Shown: positions 9,901 to 42,988 of the stretch, piece by piece
Numbering within the stretch: position 1 is the first letter of the stretch
Layout of the letters: each line of letters begins with the position of its first letter
From: Oxyruncus cristatus
Lineage: Eukaryota > Chordata > Aves > Passeriformes > Cotingidae
Length of the DNA stretch: 64,000 bases
Assembly: GCA_013399855.1 (NCBI GenBank)
Contig: VXAY01002475.1
Coordinates: 797,825 to 861,824, forward strand
Reading direction: 5' to 3'
Program-made: the position numbers and the translations under genes
Notes under the pieces: generated by a model
What the model was told of the DNA's origin: nothing
What the model saw: the letters and a program-made list of their open reading frames with translations, nothing else
Database searches by the model: none

Positions 9901-11969
9901 ATCTGTTTCTTGTGCTCCCCATCCACACAGTACTTTTAGCTCCACGCTACACCTAAAAATTACAGTGAGATGCTTTGCATTAATCCATCCTACAAGTGAG
10001 GGCAGCATTATAGTTTCTTGGATTCCTCCAATATGTATGTTACACAGATGGAGGCTTAAACATGGAAAATGATATAGTGAATGTGCAGCACTGAAGAATT
10101 TAACTTTTTATTGTCCACCTGTCCCCAGGCTATTTTTTTTTCCGGTTTGTAAGAAGCATCAACAAGCATGCACAGCCTTTATTCACTGACCTAGCAGCAT
10201 TTAAACATGTGCTATCCGGGTGACAGCACAGCAGAACAGAGCCCTTCAGGGACTGCTCTGGTTAAAGTAGATATTATAGAATAGGAAATTTTAGTTAACT
10301 CTCTTGAATCCATCAAAGTGTTCTTACCTATTAGTTTTGCAGGTAACTTGCATTTTAAGAGATCTGTGTCTCCAGAAGGGAGAACTTCTCTCTACTGAGC
10401 ATTACTTCTAAACTGTGCTGATCAGCAGTTAAATGGATGACAGTCTGATGCTATGGATAAACATGGGGACTAAGAGTGCTGTATTTTTTACACTACTCCC
10501 AGCTGAAGAATTTAGAGTCAGACAATGACTTACAGAGATTCACAGACTAAGTCTTTCTTTCATGTATTTTAAGAAGTGGCCTGGATCATGGCTGGATCGT
10601 CAGTGCGAAGAACTCATCTCACTGCTCCAGTCAGTGGAGAATATCTGCCCCTTCCAAACATCAAGCTCTTTACAGATCTCATGCACCAAGAATCTTACTA
10701 GTGTTTACCACAAGAGCTTCCTCACCTCTGTAGTATTTCTGCAGCCATGTTCACAGCCTCTGTGCAGCAAAACTGCACAGCCAAGTCTCGCATTCCCAGC
10801 CTGGAGTTCACCTCCAGCAAACACTCCAAGGACTTCATGGAGTTCTGGTAGGTGTTCTTGTTCAATCCAGAGAGTTTAACACAGTAACTCTTTCAAGAAG
10901 ACAAAGACAAAACACCAAGAATTAGAAAGATTCCTTCCTGACATCTTAATCAGGCAATCAACACAACACCATAATGTTCAATTGCTACATGAAACGAATT
11001 TGTGCAAAGAATAATGCACATTTTGACTGCACACAGAAAGATTAACCACCCAGGAATGCCACAGCTTTTAACACAGTGCTATCTCTAGACCATTTCACTG
11101 GAAGTGAGGTTTGATACTTCCATATAATATGACATGTATCTTTTATCACAATATGGTTAAAAACAAGAATTAGCAAACTCTCCCACAGTAAAAGGGACAG
11201 ATCTTAAATTTAACATCCCTGCTGGTAATTTATTTGTTACTAAAAGAGCTGAAATTACACCAAAGCAAGCTCAACTTGAGAAGTGACTACGACATTGATC
11301 TCAATTTGCTCCGTTTCAAACTCTAAATAGTGAAAGCTCTAACGCTGTGTCTAGCAGCACACTAATAAATCAGTTATTATTTCCCTTTCCTGCTCCCAGC
11401 ATACACTTCACAGAACCATGATTTATTTCAGTGGACTAACACAGAACGCACTGACAGCCACCGCATCTTACTTTGTCAATCGGCTGTTTCATGAAACTCG
11501 CCGCCAGGTCCAGGCACATCACAGCGCTGCTCGTCGCCGTCATTTGAGCCATTAACCCCGTGCACTTCACCTGGGACAGCCGCAGATACTCCTCAGCTTT
11601 CCTGCAAAACACAAAGCCCTCGTTAGCAGTTACAAGACAGTAAGAACGTGCGGACGGGACACGCTCCCGGGTTTCTCAGCCCAGCTCCCCGGCTGCAGCA
11701 CACGCTGGGGGCCAGGTGGTGTGTTCTGTGATGATGTGCAGCGAGACTGCACTGCAGGGTCAGCCACGTTCCATTGACCCCGCCTGCCTTGGGGTCCGCG
11801 GCTCCGCCACACCCACAGCCGGACAGCGCCGTGCGGGGGTGCGGAGCGGGGACAGACGGCGCAGAGCGTGTCCCTGATCCCCGCTGTCCCGCACCCCGCG
11901 GTACCCGAGCAGGGCGCTGCCGCTCAGCCCCAGCCTGGCCGCCATGTCCCGCACTGCCCCGCGCTCCAT
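6745..11969 (-). CDS. ORC6: Origin recognition complex subunit 6
   Basis: ORC6 is the smallest ORC subunit. It helps load MCM helicase at origins and also acts in cytokinesis. Minus-strand exons, 5' to 3': 11905-11969, 11472-11601, 10726-10889, 9554-9643, 8639-8751, an optional microexon 7971-7997, 7312-7386 and 6745-6911. Phases agree throughout and give 276 residues with the microexon or 267 without; human ORC6 has 252. Conserved blocks are KAEEYLRLSQVKC, TSSAVMCLDLAASF, KLSGLNKNTYQ, RDLAVQF, YESSL, LKLKVDKTKMVATSGVKRAI and the C-terminal QDYEEWKKKILENAAKA, whose Tyr-Trp motif recruits the complex through ORC3. The first ATG (11969) is chosen because it puts ARLGL at residue 11, exactly where human has PRLGL; the ATG at 11945 also has a fair context. 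ORC6 shares its promoter with VPS35. The Lys/Arg linker of human ORC6 is replaced by an acidic stretch. Confidence 0.94.
7312..7386 (-). CDS. ORC6: ORC6 exon 7: acidic linker
   Basis: The acceptor is TTTTTTCAG and the donor GATG|GTAAGT. It encodes EDVPLAAETPASPQTCLEHC and QED. The sequence is divergent, but phase and position match the linker between the middle domain and the C-terminal helix. Confidence 0.8.
7971..7997 (-). CDS. ORC6: ORC6 candidate 27-nt microexon
   Basis: A pyrimidine-rich acceptor (TTTCCTTTCCCAG) and a consensus donor (AAA|GTAAGC) flank exactly 27 nt encoding about nine residues (FHSDFPTE core). Exon 5 and this segment both end in phase 1, so the segment can be included or skipped without changing the frame. 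It has no clear counterpart in human ORC6, so its reality rests on the splice signals alone. Confidence 0.45.
8639..8751 (-). CDS. ORC6: ORC6 exon 5: second cyclin-like fold
   Basis: The acceptor is CTCTTGTAG and the donor CAGAA|GTAAGT. It encodes LKLKVDKTKMVATSGVKRAI and RLCNQLEKISQQLR, nearly the same as human and part of the DNA-binding middle domain. Confidence 0.95.
9554..9643 (-). CDS. ORC6: ORC6 exon 4
   Basis: The acceptor is GTTCTCCAG and the donor TGCAG|GTGAGT. It encodes YESSLSEAQRMDLDFSKPLF and the following Leu/Ala-rich helix; human has YESSLPQTQQVDLDLSRPLF. Confidence 0.93.
10726..10889 (-). CDS. ORC6: ORC6 exon 3
   Basis: The acceptor is CTTGAAAG and the donor CAGAG|GTGAGG. 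It encodes SYCVKLSGLNKNTYQN through RDLAVQFCCTEAVNMAAEI, the most conserved helices of the N-terminal domain. Confidence 0.94.
11472..11601 (-). CDS. ORC6: ORC6 exon 2: first cyclin-like fold
   Basis: The acceptor is TTTTGCAG and the donor GACAAA|GTAAGA. It encodes KAEEYLRLSQVKC through LDLAASFMKQPIDK, the start of the TFIIB-like domain. Confidence 0.93.
11905..11969 (-). CDS. ORC6: ORC6 exon 1 (start codon)
   Basis: It encodes MERGAVRDMAARLGLSGSALL plus GG of the next Gly codon. The donor is CTCGG|GTACCG. The second in-frame ATG at residue 9 (11945) is an alternative start. Confidence 0.85.
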
Positions 11970-12083
11970 CGCTCCCCGCGCGCTGCCCCGCGCGCGCCGC
12001 CCCGCGACTGGCCGGTCGGGCCGTCAATCAGCGGCCCTCCGACCAATCGGCGCGCGGCGCGGCGCTCGCGCGCGGCGGGCCAA
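11970..12083. promoter_or_regulatory. Divergent ORC6/VPS35 CpG-island promoter, left part
   Basis: This is extremely GC- and CpG-rich sequence between the ORC6 start and the assembly gap, with a CCAAT box at 12043-12047 and TCAATCA near 12024. The island begins near 11800 and resumes after the gap. ORC6 runs left and VPS35 right, so a shared bidirectional promoter is inferred. No TATA box is seen. Confidence 0.7.
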
Positions 12084-12513
12084 NNNNNNNNNNNNNNNNN
12101 NNNNNNNNNNNNNNNNNNNNNNNNNNNNNNNNNNNNNNNNNNNNNNNNNNNNNNNNNNNNNNNNNNNNNNNNNNNNNNNNNNNNNNNNNNNNNNNNNNNN
12201 NNNNNNNNNNNNNNNNNNNNNNNNNNNNNNNNNNNNNNNNNNNNNNNNNNNNNNNNNNNNNNNNNNNNNNNNNNNNNNNNNNNNNNNNNNNNNNNNNNNN
12301 NNNNNNNNNNNNNNNNNNNNNNNNNNNNNNNNNNNNNNNNNNNNNNNNNNNNNNNNNNNNNNNNNNNNNNNNNNNNNNNNNNNNNNNNNNNNNNNNNNNN
12401 NNNNNNNNNNNNNNNNNNNNNNNNNNNNNNNNNNNNNNNNNNNNNNNNNNNNNNNNNNNNNNNNNNNNNNNNNNNNNNNNNNNNNNNNNNNNNNNNNNNN
12501 NNNNNNNNNNNNN
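12084..12513. other. Assembly gap of 430 N inside the CpG-island promoter
   Basis: A run of N between CpG-rich flanks. VPS35 exon 1, which needs to supply only an ATG before the spliced CCA at 18992, is most likely hidden here. Confidence 0.95.
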
Positions 12514-12700
12514 CCCCTGGGATGGACCCGGCGTTGTGTCTTTGCCGGTGCTCGGCACGTGTGCCCGGGCTGTCCGCCCTCCAGCCCGCTCTCCTGGCCC
12601 TTCAAAGCTGCTGTCGCAGGCTGCCCTAGTGAACTTTTCAATCAGGAAAACTGGTTTCGCATTGGTGGGCCCAGCTCATTAGTGCTGTTTGGCGCAAATG
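12514..12700. promoter_or_regulatory. Right part of the CpG island, beginning of VPS35 intron 1 or 5' UTR
   Basis: GC-rich, CpG-containing sequence follows the gap and includes an inverted CCAAT box (ATTGG near 12661). It falls to ordinary base composition by about 12700. Confidence 0.4.
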
Positions 12701-12794
12701 TTGGTGGTTATTAGGGAGGCAAGGAGGGTGTAGCCAGGTGGGAGTCGGGCTCTTCTCCCAGGCAACCGCAGACAGGACGAGAGGACACAGCCTT

Positions 12795-13015
12795 AAGATG
12801 TGCCGAGGAGGTTTAGGTTGGACATTGGGAAGAATTTCTTCGCAGAAGGATGATTAAACATTGGAATGGGCTGCCCGGGGAGGTGGCAGAGTCTTCGTCC
12901 CTGGAGGTGTTTCAGGAAGGACCAAGTGCCACGATCTGGTTGACGAGGTGGTTATTGGTCTCAGGTTGGACTCGATGATCTCGAGGTCTTTTCCAACCCA
13001 GTTGATTCTGTGAGA
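12795..13015 (+). mobile_element. CR1 LINE fragment, 3' end, plus orientation
   Basis: The block runs from GTTTAGGTTGGACATTGGGA through AATTTCTTCGCAGAAGG, GGAATGGGCTGCCCGGGGAG and GGTTGGACTCGATGATCTCG to TTTTCCAACCCAGTTGATTC. This is the order and wording of the avian CR1 3' end. It ends with one copy of the ATTCTGTGA-type terminal octamer. It lies in VPS35 intron 1. Confidence 0.9.
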
Positions 13016-36667
<23,652 letters not shown>

Positions 36668-37385
36668 GTAGACACTCACTGTACCTGTTTTCATTTACAT
36701 ACTGTATGTTTTTTTTTAAGATAGATTCCTAGGTTGTGCCTTTCAGAAATGTCAAGTTAACATTCATGTGTTCAGTCTGGCACTTCAAACACTTGTGTTG
36801 AGTACTCTAACAAATTTGAAAGGTTGGACCAGCAACTACAGGTTTCATCAGTTAGCATGGCTGAAACTTCCTTTGAAATCCATGTGACATGGTAGGGCTC
36901 TTCGGTTCTGATTTCTCTTCTGTCTGTTCACTGTTGCTTCTGTAGCACTAGAGCTCTAAACTGGCAGTGACTGTCATCTGAAACTGTGTCTGATCCTTAC
37001 AGAGCATCCGATTTTTTGGGATTATTGTATGTCAAATTCTGCTTGTGCTTTTCTTTTAATGCAAGTTAAGACTAAGTGTAATATTTTTCCCTAAAAACTA
37101 GAATATATTAATGCATGTTTGGAGAGTTTTAAAGTACCATGTTCAAAAACAGAAGTTATATTTTGCATATTAAGGCTCTGTGACATTCAGTGAGGGCCAG
37201 TACTGTGCACAGGGCATATTTATCAAGATAATTTTGTTCCAAATAGTATAAAAAATAGAGAAATTGCAATCTATATAGATATGTATAACCTTCATTACTG
37301 TAAATTTAGGGGAAAATGCATTACACAAGTTTATTCAGTATCATGATTTTGCACCAGTGGAACAATAAAGTTGCTATTAACACCT
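36668..37385 (+). other. VPS35: VPS35 3' UTR
   Basis: Non-coding, AT-rich sequence from the TAG to just past AATAAA at 37364-37369. The length of about 0.7 kb is inferred from that signal. Confidence 0.6.
37364..37369 (+). terminator. Polyadenylation signal for VPS35
   Basis: AATAAA in the context GGAACAATAAAGTTGC, followed within about 25 bases by a TGTTGTTT-type GT-rich element. Confidence 0.6.
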
Positions 37386-38409
37386 GTTGTTTCATGTCTC
37401 TTCAGAGCCCACTGTTGAACCCAAAGCTAATGTTGAACCTTTTGGTAAGAGTGAAAGAACTTCTGTTCTGTAGATACAGAAGAATCAAGGCAAGTCAACC
37501 AGGACAAGCTGGGAGGCTGCTGGCACTTGTAATGAGAAGTTGATCATTCAGACCAGCATCGTTCCAAGTGATGCTGTGCTGATGTGTGTTCATGTTTGAG
37601 TGCTCTTATGACATACCTTGAGGGATCAAGAATCCTCCTGGATTCTGTGCTAGAGAGATAAGTGGCAATTAAAGAGCAGTGCTGTGGGAAACTAAACATG
37701 GAGCAAGTGCCAGGGACAGCTCCTGTGAAACTGGTCTGTCTGTGGGTTAATGCAGTTGCTGTAAGTTTCGACGTGTCTGGTTTACCTTTACTGAACACAG
37801 TGTTCTAAAGAGAACTGATTGAATTGCCTTACTCCTTGAGTGACCACTAAAAACATATCCTGGCTCGACTGGATGGTAAATGAGACTTTGGTGTGACTGT
37901 GCAGTAATTTAGTGCTACCTGTTTTCTGAAAAAGGCAAGTAAGATCCTAGGAAACAAGAATTGCAGAGTAGACAACAGTTAGATAACTGATATACTGATG
38001 AATAAGTCTGGCTTGGAGGGGAAGAGGAATGGGGAGATAATCTAAGGGCTTTACTTGCCCAGGGGTACAATTATGCTAATTTCAAGGTCTTAATGTTGCT
38101 CTGTATCTGATTCTCTTCCTCTGAAGAGAACTGTTAAACTATTTTGTTTCAGCACATCCATAGCAGACATTACAATCATGTTCAGGTAGATACATTCATA
38201 GTGTTAGGGATATGCCATCCTAGTTTATAGTACTTGCTAACCATGTTTGTTTAAGCCTCAGTGTCAGTCCTTGTAAATTAGGAATTGTCTTTGCAGTAAG
38301 TTTTGTAGTATCAACTGCAGTTACCCAGATGTTGTAGACAGGTGGTTTTTCCCCATCTCCCACTTGTTAGGGCTACAAAGTCGTGACTCTTCCACAGCTC
38401 TTAATTACC
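37386..38409. other. Interval between the convergent VPS35 and H3-like receptor genes
   Basis: Nothing coding is recognised. The frames at 37316-37543 and 37544-37798 lack homology-like features. SHCBP1, the neighbour of VPS35 in human, is not seen here. Confidence 0.5.
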
Positions 38410-38415
38410 TTTATT
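38410..38415 (-). terminator. Candidate polyadenylation signal for the H3-like receptor
   Basis: AATAAA on the minus strand (CCTTTATTG on plus), about 1.1 kb past the receptor stop. The intervening 38416-39529 would be its 3' UTR. Confidence 0.35.
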
Positions 38416-39529
38416 GAACTTCTACAGCATAAATAATTTCAAAATACTGCCTGGAAACTTTAAGACCAGTTGTACTAACATGCATTTTGCCTGTGGCAAT
38501 GGACAACTACAGCTGTTCAACAGCTCTCACTTGGCAGCAAAGGAAAGCATCTGTCAGGTTATGGAGTGAGCGCCAGTGATGGTGGTACAAACTTGTATCA
38601 CTAATGATGTTCAAATTGACACCTTTTATGGGACAAATCCAGTCAGAATGCAGGAACCAGCTGTGTGAGCTTCTCCTGGGGCACAGATACAATGGCAGAA
38701 ACAATATGTAATTACGTTTGGTTTTGGTTTTCACACTTAAGGTCAGTAGCAAGGCTGTAAATCTTAACAGACTTGGAGCCTTGCCATTCGTGGTGCATGA
38801 CCTGAGAAGCATCTAAACACCTCAAGTAATACCTTTTTGACCACTAATGGCTGGGTGGATGGATGGATAGATCCAAGGGGTTGGGTAGGGGAAAAAAAAA
38901 TTTTTTTCTTTCAGGACTAATCAGAACTACTAAAAGTCCAATTGGAAATGTTTTAAAAAAATAGTCCAAGGGCAGTTTACCTAAAGCTCTGTCTATAACC
39001 AATCTGTCTGTCATAGACTAAGCCTAAGTAGTCTGTGGTATCTATCCTTATATCAAAACATAGAGTAACACCCCTCAGTCCTGCATGGAGAAGGGTTTTG
39101 ACTTGAGTAGATTCCTATACTGAACAACTGAGACCCTTGGTGTCTTAGAGTGGTTTGGGAGTAAGATATAACAGATCCCAGATCTATACTTCATCAACTT
39201 ACCAGCAATATTTACAGTTATTAAAAGTGACTCTAGTTATTGGCCATGAATGTTGTATTCCCTTTTCAGCACTTCAGTGCTAGTGCACCGTTACCACCAC
39301 TGTGAGTGTAATTTCCCAAGGAGCTTTGAGAAATGACTTTTCATTTCTGTGATTTCTGCAGCTACATGGTTGACTGTATTTCTGTATATTCATAAATATC
39401 TACACTTGCATGTACTTAGCAGTGTTCCATAAAATACCCAGTGCACTTCATATTTGCAGGTATTGCAATACTTGCTTTTTGGTGCTCCCACCAAAAGCAA
39501 GTTGGATCAATTGTGACCCTTCATACTTT

Positions 39530-40414
39530 TCACCTAAGAATATGAGGGTGAATTTTGGCCTTTCCTGGACACAGGAGTTTTATAAAGGCTTTCCTAAAGC
39601 TCATGTGACACAGTGGGTATAGGACAGGGTTAATGGCTGAATTCACCCACAGGAGCCAGAATGAAATCTCATAGAGGGAATAGTGCACACAGTGCCCATG
39701 GCAGGCTGCTCTGATGATCATCAGAAGTGTGTACGGAGCCCAGCACAACCCAAACACACAGACAATAATTGCCAGAGACTTTGCTACTCTTTTGTCTCGG
39801 GAAAGTCTGAATCTGTTTGCCACAGTGTTGGCAAAGTCCACTTTGGGGGCGTTGCAGCCACTTTCTGTTGCTTTGTAAAAACTGTTCCTAAGAGGCTTCA
39901 TCTTCACATCCACCTGCAGGGGTGGAAGGTCAGGACTGACTTTCAGATTTAATGAGCAATTGCCATGCTCAGCTGAGGCTTGAAGCCTTGAAGTCTTTCT
40001 TGGGTGAAAAAGGCTGCTTGCTGCCTTCTTGTGTTTGTCTCTGTTAGCTGGCTTCACAAAAAATATAGTGTGTTCCCTTTTTTCCCCCTGGAAGCTCATT
40101 TCACAGTCCTCTTGACCAGGTGAGAGGTTTTCATTTCTGAGGGATGTGCGTTTCCTGATGTTGAGGTAAATACTTAAGTTGAAGTACATAACAGTGACAA
40201 AAGGTGTAAAGAATTCAAAGGTAGAGGCAATCATTAGGAAATACCAGTTGTAGAAAAATTCTGCATGACACTCTCCTTCAGGGAGGATGCTCTTTTGGGC
40301 AATGTGCTCCCAGCTGAGAATGGCTGGACCATAGAGAAGAAAAGCAGCAATCCATACAGTCATCATCTTCAGTACTGCATTTCTGGTCATCCCTTTCTGA
40401 GCCCTGTAGCTGAC
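39530..40414 (-). CDS. H3-like receptor exon 3 (TM4 to C-terminus)
   Basis: The acceptor is CTCTCTCAG. It encodes VSYRAQKGMTRNAVLKMM, TM4, ECL2, TM5, a basic ICL3 of about 110 residues, RLSRDKRVAKSLAIIVCVFG of TM6, TM7 and helix 8 (FRKAFIKLLCPGKAK), with stop TGA at 39530-39532. The ICL3 Cys/Ser/Lys-rich stretch is divergent; the helices are nearly those of H3. Confidence 0.93.
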   Translation of the reverse strand, partial: VSYRAQKGMTRNAVLKMMTVWIAAFLLYGPAILSWEHIAQKSILPEGECHAEFFYNWYFLMIASTFEFFTPFVTVMYFNLSIYLNIRKRTSLRNENLSPGQEDCEMSFQGEKREHTIFFVKPANRDKHKKAASSLFHPRKTSRLQASAEHGNCSLNLKVSPDLPPLQVDVKMKPLRNSFYKATESGCNAPKVDFANTVANRFRLSRDKRVAKSLAIIVCVFGLCWAPYTLLMIIRAACHGHCVHYSLYEISFWLLWVNSAINPVLYPLCHMSFRKAFIKLLCPGKAKIHPHILR

Positions 40415-42988
40415 CTGAGAGAGAAAAGTTAAGTCACAAACATTACAGGTATGTCAAACAGGTATGTGGCTGCCTTGGAATGTGGCCCTCTCTGTCACTT
40501 GGGAGGGTTAGTGGCAGACTGGTTTTGGAAGGAGGGTTATACCAAGCTTTCCAATAGCACAGAAAAGTTATTTCTAAAATATCCATTCCAAGACAGGTTA
40601 TCAAGGTGACTGGCTTAAGTTCTGAGAACATGCATCGGATCTTAAAAGCTAGAAAACCAAATCTGTTTCACAGCAAATGAATGATGACTGCTATTCCTAG
40701 AATTGGTTGTCACCAGTTGCTTCACATTCAATTACATTAGTTGTGATACCTGTTTACGGAATGGTTAACACCTTCAAAATTCACTTATTTTGAACTTTTA
40801 AGTAATTAACTTAATTTGAAATACATGAAAGGATTTGAGTTCACAGAACACTCGTGCAAGTTTTTTCTGCTTTGTCGAGAGATTTTTTTTCTTAATGTGA
40901 AAATCATACACAAAAAAATTAATGTATAACATCCTCTTCATGTTTGGTATACTTAATTTAATTCTTTCATGAAGTACTTGCAGAGTTCCTATTTGCAGTT
41001 AAGATGTATAAATGGAGTGTTGAGGTCTGCAAAGTGCTTTACAGGAAGACTGATTTCTGCTGGCAAAATAGAGAAGCTAAGGTGCAAAAATAGTAAGTAT
41101 GTTGGTAATCCATATCAGCAGTAGAATTCATCAGAATCTTTAGATCATCTGCTTCTCAGTATTCTCATTCCCTGGTGTACTGGATATACTCATATAGTAA
41201 CTTGGAATTCCGTCCTCGCACCTCCACAGTGTGACTGCGCAGTGTTTGGAATATGAAGTCCTCAAGCTTGAATTGTCCAGGATTTATATTTACTGCCCCA
41301 ATCTGTCGATCTTCATCTCCACAGCCAGTGCTGTGCTGGTAGAAGAGCCACACAGCTGAGGAATCCTGAGTTTGTCTGAATCGGGTCTGATTTTGCAATT
41401 CCTGACAAAGCTACTAATGATTTCAGGAACAGTCTTGTAGGAGTTAGCATCTGCATTGAGATGGAGAATAATTTGGAACTTCAGATATTCATATGTTCCT
41501 CCACTGCCCTAATCCAACAGGCATTTTCTGTACTCCTGCTTGGGGAGAGATTTTTATATGAGGAGTTAATTTGAAGTATTTTAAAGTGGATGATTTTTTT
41601 CATTTATTATGACCAGTTTCCCCTTCTGTTTCTGAAACCATCTAGTTTATATATTTATACTATGTGCATAGGCATAAGAGATTGGTTAATGAAAGAAAAA
41701 TTTGTGGCTAATTCAGAACCTAGAAAATAAAGGCATTCTGAGTGTTGACTGTTTGAGAACTAATCTGTTCATTTCTGCCTCATCAAAAAGAAGTTGGTAA
41801 AACACCAAGGTGCATATAAACTGTTGAATTGATGCTGCAGCCTCTCTTTACTGTTTGTGATTTAGAATGAGCAAGGAAGCGAGAGGAACATTTTAAGGAA
41901 ATGTGGGTGGAATGGGGTGAAACACAACTGAGAAGTGTGTATGGAAGTGTGAAATGTATTAGCAGGTAAAATGCGTTATTTTGGCACCATCCAGGATATG
42001 TTGAGGCAGTATGGTCTAGGTGAAAATGAAGCTGGCTTTTGATTTTGTAAAGTTCCTTTTTTTTTTTTNCTGACATGCTGCAGGCACAGCTCGAGCTGTT
42101 CCTGTGGCCGGTACGTGGAAATGGCGTTTGCATCCTTAACGTTGATTTATATTCTGCCGCTTTTGAACCCCACCCAGCTGTCCACATCCAATTCCCCCCC
42201 GTACAGTTTGGTACCCATGACAAGGAGCTCTCTCTGCCTCCCGTGCTGCAGCTGGGCTGGCTGGGGCTGTCAGTGGGCAACAGGTGCATTGCCATGTTCT
42301 GAGGGAGCCAGACTGAGTAATACTTTCTAAGCTTATCCAAGCGCAGCTGGGGAGGAACTAAGTACACTTTGTTCCCTCTGCACACACAGCCTGTGCCCGT
42401 TTCTAAAGCAGAGCGCCTCTTCCACTGTGAAAGTGAGAAGAAAAGGCATTTTTCTGCTAAAGCCGATCGCTTCCAGAGCTGTTTCCAGGACCGAGGGGAA
42501 CTGCCTGCTGTGTGTGGTGTTTGAGAGAGGTTCGGGGAGTGAGAGCCAGGCGCCCTAAGCAAAACGTGCCCCCCCTCCGCAGCCCTTGCCCGGCCCTTAC
42601 CGCTCTGGTGACACAGATGAACCTGTCGAAGCTGATCAGGACGATGTTGAAGACGGAGGCGGTGCACACCAGGTAGTCCACCACCAGCCACAGCTTGCAC
42701 AAGCCCCGTCCGAGCCTCCACTCGCCCGTCAGCACGTAGGGGATGTAGAGGGGGATGCAGAAGCCGCCTGCGGACAGAGCAGGGCGGTGACACAGGCGGA
42801 CCCGCACCCCCGCCCCGCGGCGCCCCGGCACTCACCCACCAGCAGGTCGGCCACGGCCAGGTTGAGGAAGAAGAAGTTTCCGTGCGTGCGGAGGCTCCGG
42901 TCCACCACGAAGGCCAGGATGACCAGGGCATTGCCCAGCACCGTGGCCAGCACCAGCAGCCCCATGAGCGCGGCCAGCANCCTTGCTG
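39530..42988 (-). CDS. Histamine H3 receptor-like aminergic GPCR
   Basis: This is a class A, probably Gi-coupled, histamine-type receptor at the plasma membrane. Coding exons on the minus strand: 42836 up to about 42988, 42601-42767 and 39530-40414. The two introns fall where I recall those of HRH3 (after ADLLVG and after VTRA). Features in order: TM1 ATVLGNALVILAFVVDRSL; TM2 NLAVADLLVG; TM3 LWLVVDYLVCTASVFN with the amine-binding Asp; DRF in place of DRY, as in H3; TM4 FLLYGPAILSWEH; ECL2 EFFYNWYFL; TM5 FEFFTPF with the imidazole-contacting Glu; TM6 FGLCWAPYTLLMI; TM7 NSAINPVLYPLCH. The resemblance to H3 is far stronger than to H4. Mammalian HRH3 lies on 20q13 and not beside VPS35, so a second H3-type paralogue is inferred. 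The N-terminus is unresolved because of an N at 42980. About 400 residues are visible. Confidence 0.88.
41165..41508 (-). other. Unidentified coding-like segment in H3-like intron 2, two overlapping frames
   Basis: On the minus strand, 41508-41290 reads as 72 open codons (GGTYEYLKFQIILHLNADAN, then SYKTVPEIISSFVRNC) after a TTAG. A second frame runs open from about 41400 to a stop at 41165 (VWLFYQHSTGCGDEDRQIGA, then FKLEDFIFQTLRSHTVEVRG). Both have protein-like composition. One reading is a frameshifted gene remnant that passes from the first frame to the second near 41380. I do not recognise a family, and chance is possible. Confidence 0.25.
42069..42069. other. Ambiguous base after a poly-T run
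   Basis: A single N follows a run of about 12 T in intron 2 of the H3-like gene, probably a homopolymer sequencing failure. Confidence 0.9.
42601..42767 (-). CDS. H3-like receptor exon 2 (TM2 end and TM3)
   Basis: The acceptor is GTCCGCAG and the donor GAGCG|GTAAGG. It encodes GFCIPLYIPYVLTGEWRLGR, GLCKLWLVVDYLVCTASVFN and IVLISFDRFICVTRA. It contains the disulfide Cys, the amine-binding Asp of TM3 and the DRF motif. Confidence 0.9.
42836..42988 (-). CDS. H3-like receptor exon 1 (TM1 to start of TM2), start uncertain
   Basis: The readable frame is TAR-x-LAALMGLLVLATVLGN, then ALVILAFVVDRSLRTHGNFF and NLAVADLLVG plus G; the donor is GTGG|GTGAGT. The codon written x is NTG, with the N at 42980. 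If the base is A it is the start codon. Otherwise it is Val or Leu, as in the VLAALM of human H3, and an earlier start or exon is needed. A possible acceptor TTACTCCAG ends just above 42988. The upstream open frame has no ATG before a stop. Confidence 0.75.
42980..42980. other. Ambiguous base in H3-like receptor exon 1
   Basis: A single N, the first base of an NTG codon on the minus strand directly before CTGGCCGCGCTCATG. It decides whether a start codon exists here. Confidence 0.95.

Noticed and set aside
11774..12714. Long open frames of 176-302 residues crossing the 430-N gap on both strands
   Set aside because: Most of their length is unknown bases; the flanks are CpG-island promoter and ORC6 exon 1 in other frames.
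38507..38812. A 101-residue minus-strand open frame
   Set aside because: It has no domain or family resemblance and lies in the probable 3' UTR of the receptor.
39683..39952. An 89-residue plus-strand frame
   Set aside because: It is antisense to receptor exon 3.
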